Assembly: GCA_031285815.1 (NCBI GenBank)
Contig: JAITVM010000282.1
Location: forward strand, 1 to 7,021
DNA: 7,021 nt
Direction of reading: 5' to 3'
Source of the DNA: Clostridiales bacterium
GTDB taxonomy: Bacteria > Bacillota > Clostridia > Lachnospirales > JAITVM01
Part shown: one piece after another, positions 6,304 through 7,021 of the stretch
How the letters are laid out: the number at the start of each line of letters is the position of its first letter
How positions within the stretch are numbered: the stretch's first letter is position 1
Notes under the pieces: generated by a model
Database searches by the model: none
Seen by the model: only the letters and a program-made list of their open reading frames with translations
What the model was told of the DNA's origin: nothing
Translations under genes and position numbers: made by a program

Positions 6304-6400
6304 TTCTGACAATTCCGTATGGCATATGTGTTTTGACTGCGCCGAAAATGCGTTGAGGCCTTCGCCTTTTCAGCTTGTAAAACACCAAGTCAAACTGGGT
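6304..6400. other. Unexplained intergenic block with higher GC and competing inverted repeats
   Basis: This stretch between the TPR terminator and the NTPase promoter is clearly richer in G and C than the AT-rich DNA on either side. It holds two overlapping complementary pairs: GTGTTTT (6328-6334) with AAAACAC (6379-6385), and TTTGACT (6332-6338) with AGTCAAA (6388-6394). An AGGCCT palindrome (6356-6361) lies between them. The minus strand is open across it but has no convincing start or ribosome binding site. It may be a dispersed intergenic repeat, a small structured RNA or a decayed gene end. I cannot name it. Confidence 0.3.
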
Positions 6401-6409
6401 TTGTTTATA

Positions 6410-6438
6410 TTGGAAAATATTTCGGGAAGATGTATACT
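6410..6438 (+). promoter_or_regulatory. Putative promoter of the STAND NTPase gene
   Basis: TTGGAA (6410-6415) and TATACT (6433-6438) are separated by exactly 17 bp. Transcription should begin near 6445, leaving a leader of about 27 nt that contains the GGGGGCGG ribosome binding site (6457-6464). The layout matches the putative promoter of the TPR gene. Confidence 0.6.
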
Positions 6439-6471
6439 ATATATAATGAAATGATAGGGGGCGGATGATAT

Positions 6472-7021
6472 ATGATGAATGAAAACCATAAAGTTTCTTT
6501 AATAACAAATTACCCGGCAGATAAACCAACCGATAATTTTGTAGGTAGGGAAGGTTTGATAAAAGATATTAAGGATATGATTGATTCCGAAAATAAAACC
6601 GTTTTAGTCAGCGGTTTTGGCGGTATGGGCAAAACAGAAATATGTAAAAAGATATTTCATGAATATTATAATAGCCCACAAAACGATATAAAATATATCG
6701 GCTGGATTAATTATGGGACAAATTTAAAATCTTCTATCTTCCAAAATATAATATATTTTAAAAAATTCGAGGAAATGAACTATATTTATGAAGTTAGCCA
6801 TAAATCCATAGAGGAAGTACATTTTGATTTGACCAGGGAATTTTTAAATGAGCACGGTGGCCAAGTATTATTATTTATAGATAATATGAACGAGGCAGAA
6901 AAAGAAGATAGGGATATAATATTAAACCTACCCAACAAAATAGTAATCACTAGCCGCATAAACGAATTTGACCGTGTGAAACCAATAGAAATTGATAAAT
7001 TGCCATTAGCAGATTGTAAGG
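6472..7021 (+). CDS. STAND/NB-ARC-type P-loop NTPase, N-terminal part (runs off right edge)
   Basis: A signal-transduction NTPase of the class that includes plant NLRs, Apaf-1 and bacterial antiviral sensors. The reading frame is open to the window end (183 residues). A VGRE motif (24-27) opens the nucleotide-binding domain, followed by Walker A GFGGMGKT (48-55), an IGWINY strand (76-81), Walker B VLLFIDN (132-138) and a KIVITSR sensor strand (156-162). The pattern fits NB-ARC: binding of a trigger to C-terminal repeats would allow ATP exchange and oligomerisation. Only about 20 residues precede the domain, so there is no N-terminal effector such as TIR or a nuclease. Any effector, and the expected repeat-rich sensor part (often TPRs), lies beyond the window or in another protein. 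The start is the first of two adjacent ATGs (6472, 6475), 7 nt after GGGGGCGG. It has its own promoter, downstream of the TPR gene's terminator. Family call firm; defence or regulatory role inferred. Confidence 0.9.
   Translation, partial: MMNENHKVSLITNYPADKPTDNFVGREGLIKDIKDMIDSENKTVLVSGFGGMGKTEICKKIFHEYYNSPQNDIKYIGWINYGTNLKSSIFQNIIYFKKFEEMNYIYEVSHKSIEEVHFDLTREFLNEHGGQVLLFIDNMNEAEKEDRDIILNLPNKIVITSRINEFDRVKPIEIDKLPLADCK

Noticed and set aside
6304..6400. Minus-strand small gene in the intergenic block
   Set aside because: The frame is open for about 30 codons but lacks a convincing start codon with a G-rich ribosome binding site like those of all other genes here.
1..7021. tRNA, rRNA or riboswitch genes
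   Set aside because: No cloverleaf, rRNA core sequence or known riboswitch core was recognised on reading the intergenic regions of either strand.

Overview
The window looks like low-GC DNA from an anaerobic Bacillota, most likely a Clostridia-class bacterium. Three things point that way: a YesM/YesN-type two-component system, an aldo/keto reductase with two [4Fe-4S] motifs (a form common in strict anaerobes), and very G-rich Shine-Dalgarno sequences (GGGGG or GAGGGG, spaced for the preferred start) before all six genes. Species cannot be assigned from the sequence alone.

Layout. Positions 1-2410 (minus) hold a two-gene operon: an AraC-type response regulator, then a sensor histidine kinase whose start overlaps the regulator's end by 8 bp and which runs off the left edge before its catalytic half. 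A divergent intergenic region (2411-2617) carries a promoter for each side. Positions 2618-3805 (plus) hold the iron-sulfur aldo/keto reductase, probably starting at TTG. A strong, symmetric hairpin terminator (3810-3852) separates it from the convergent gene at 3904-4476 (minus), an IS607-family serine recombinase (TnpA) with no TnpB partner in the window. Next comes an AT-rich control region (4477-4753) with a near-consensus tnpA promoter, an inverted-repeat pair, a GC-rich palindrome and several ATTTCA/TGAAAT motifs. Positions 4754-6217 (plus) encode a protein made almost entirely of tetratricopeptide repeats (TPRs), closed by a good terminator. After a 254-bp gap with its own promoter, the N-terminal part of a STAND/NB-ARC-type NTPase starts at 6472 and runs off the right edge.

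How the parts may relate. The left half (two-component system, reductase) looks like ordinary chromosomal metabolism and signalling. The right half (solo recombinase, TPR protein, STAND NTPase) has the look of an accessory island. The TPR and STAND genes share a promoter layout (TTGRAA, 17 bp, TRTACTAT) and a similar leader, although a terminator separates them. This suggests co-expression as two units. The visible STAND part has no N-terminal effector domain, so any effector must lie beyond the window or in a partner protein. A role in immunity or signalling is inferred, not shown.
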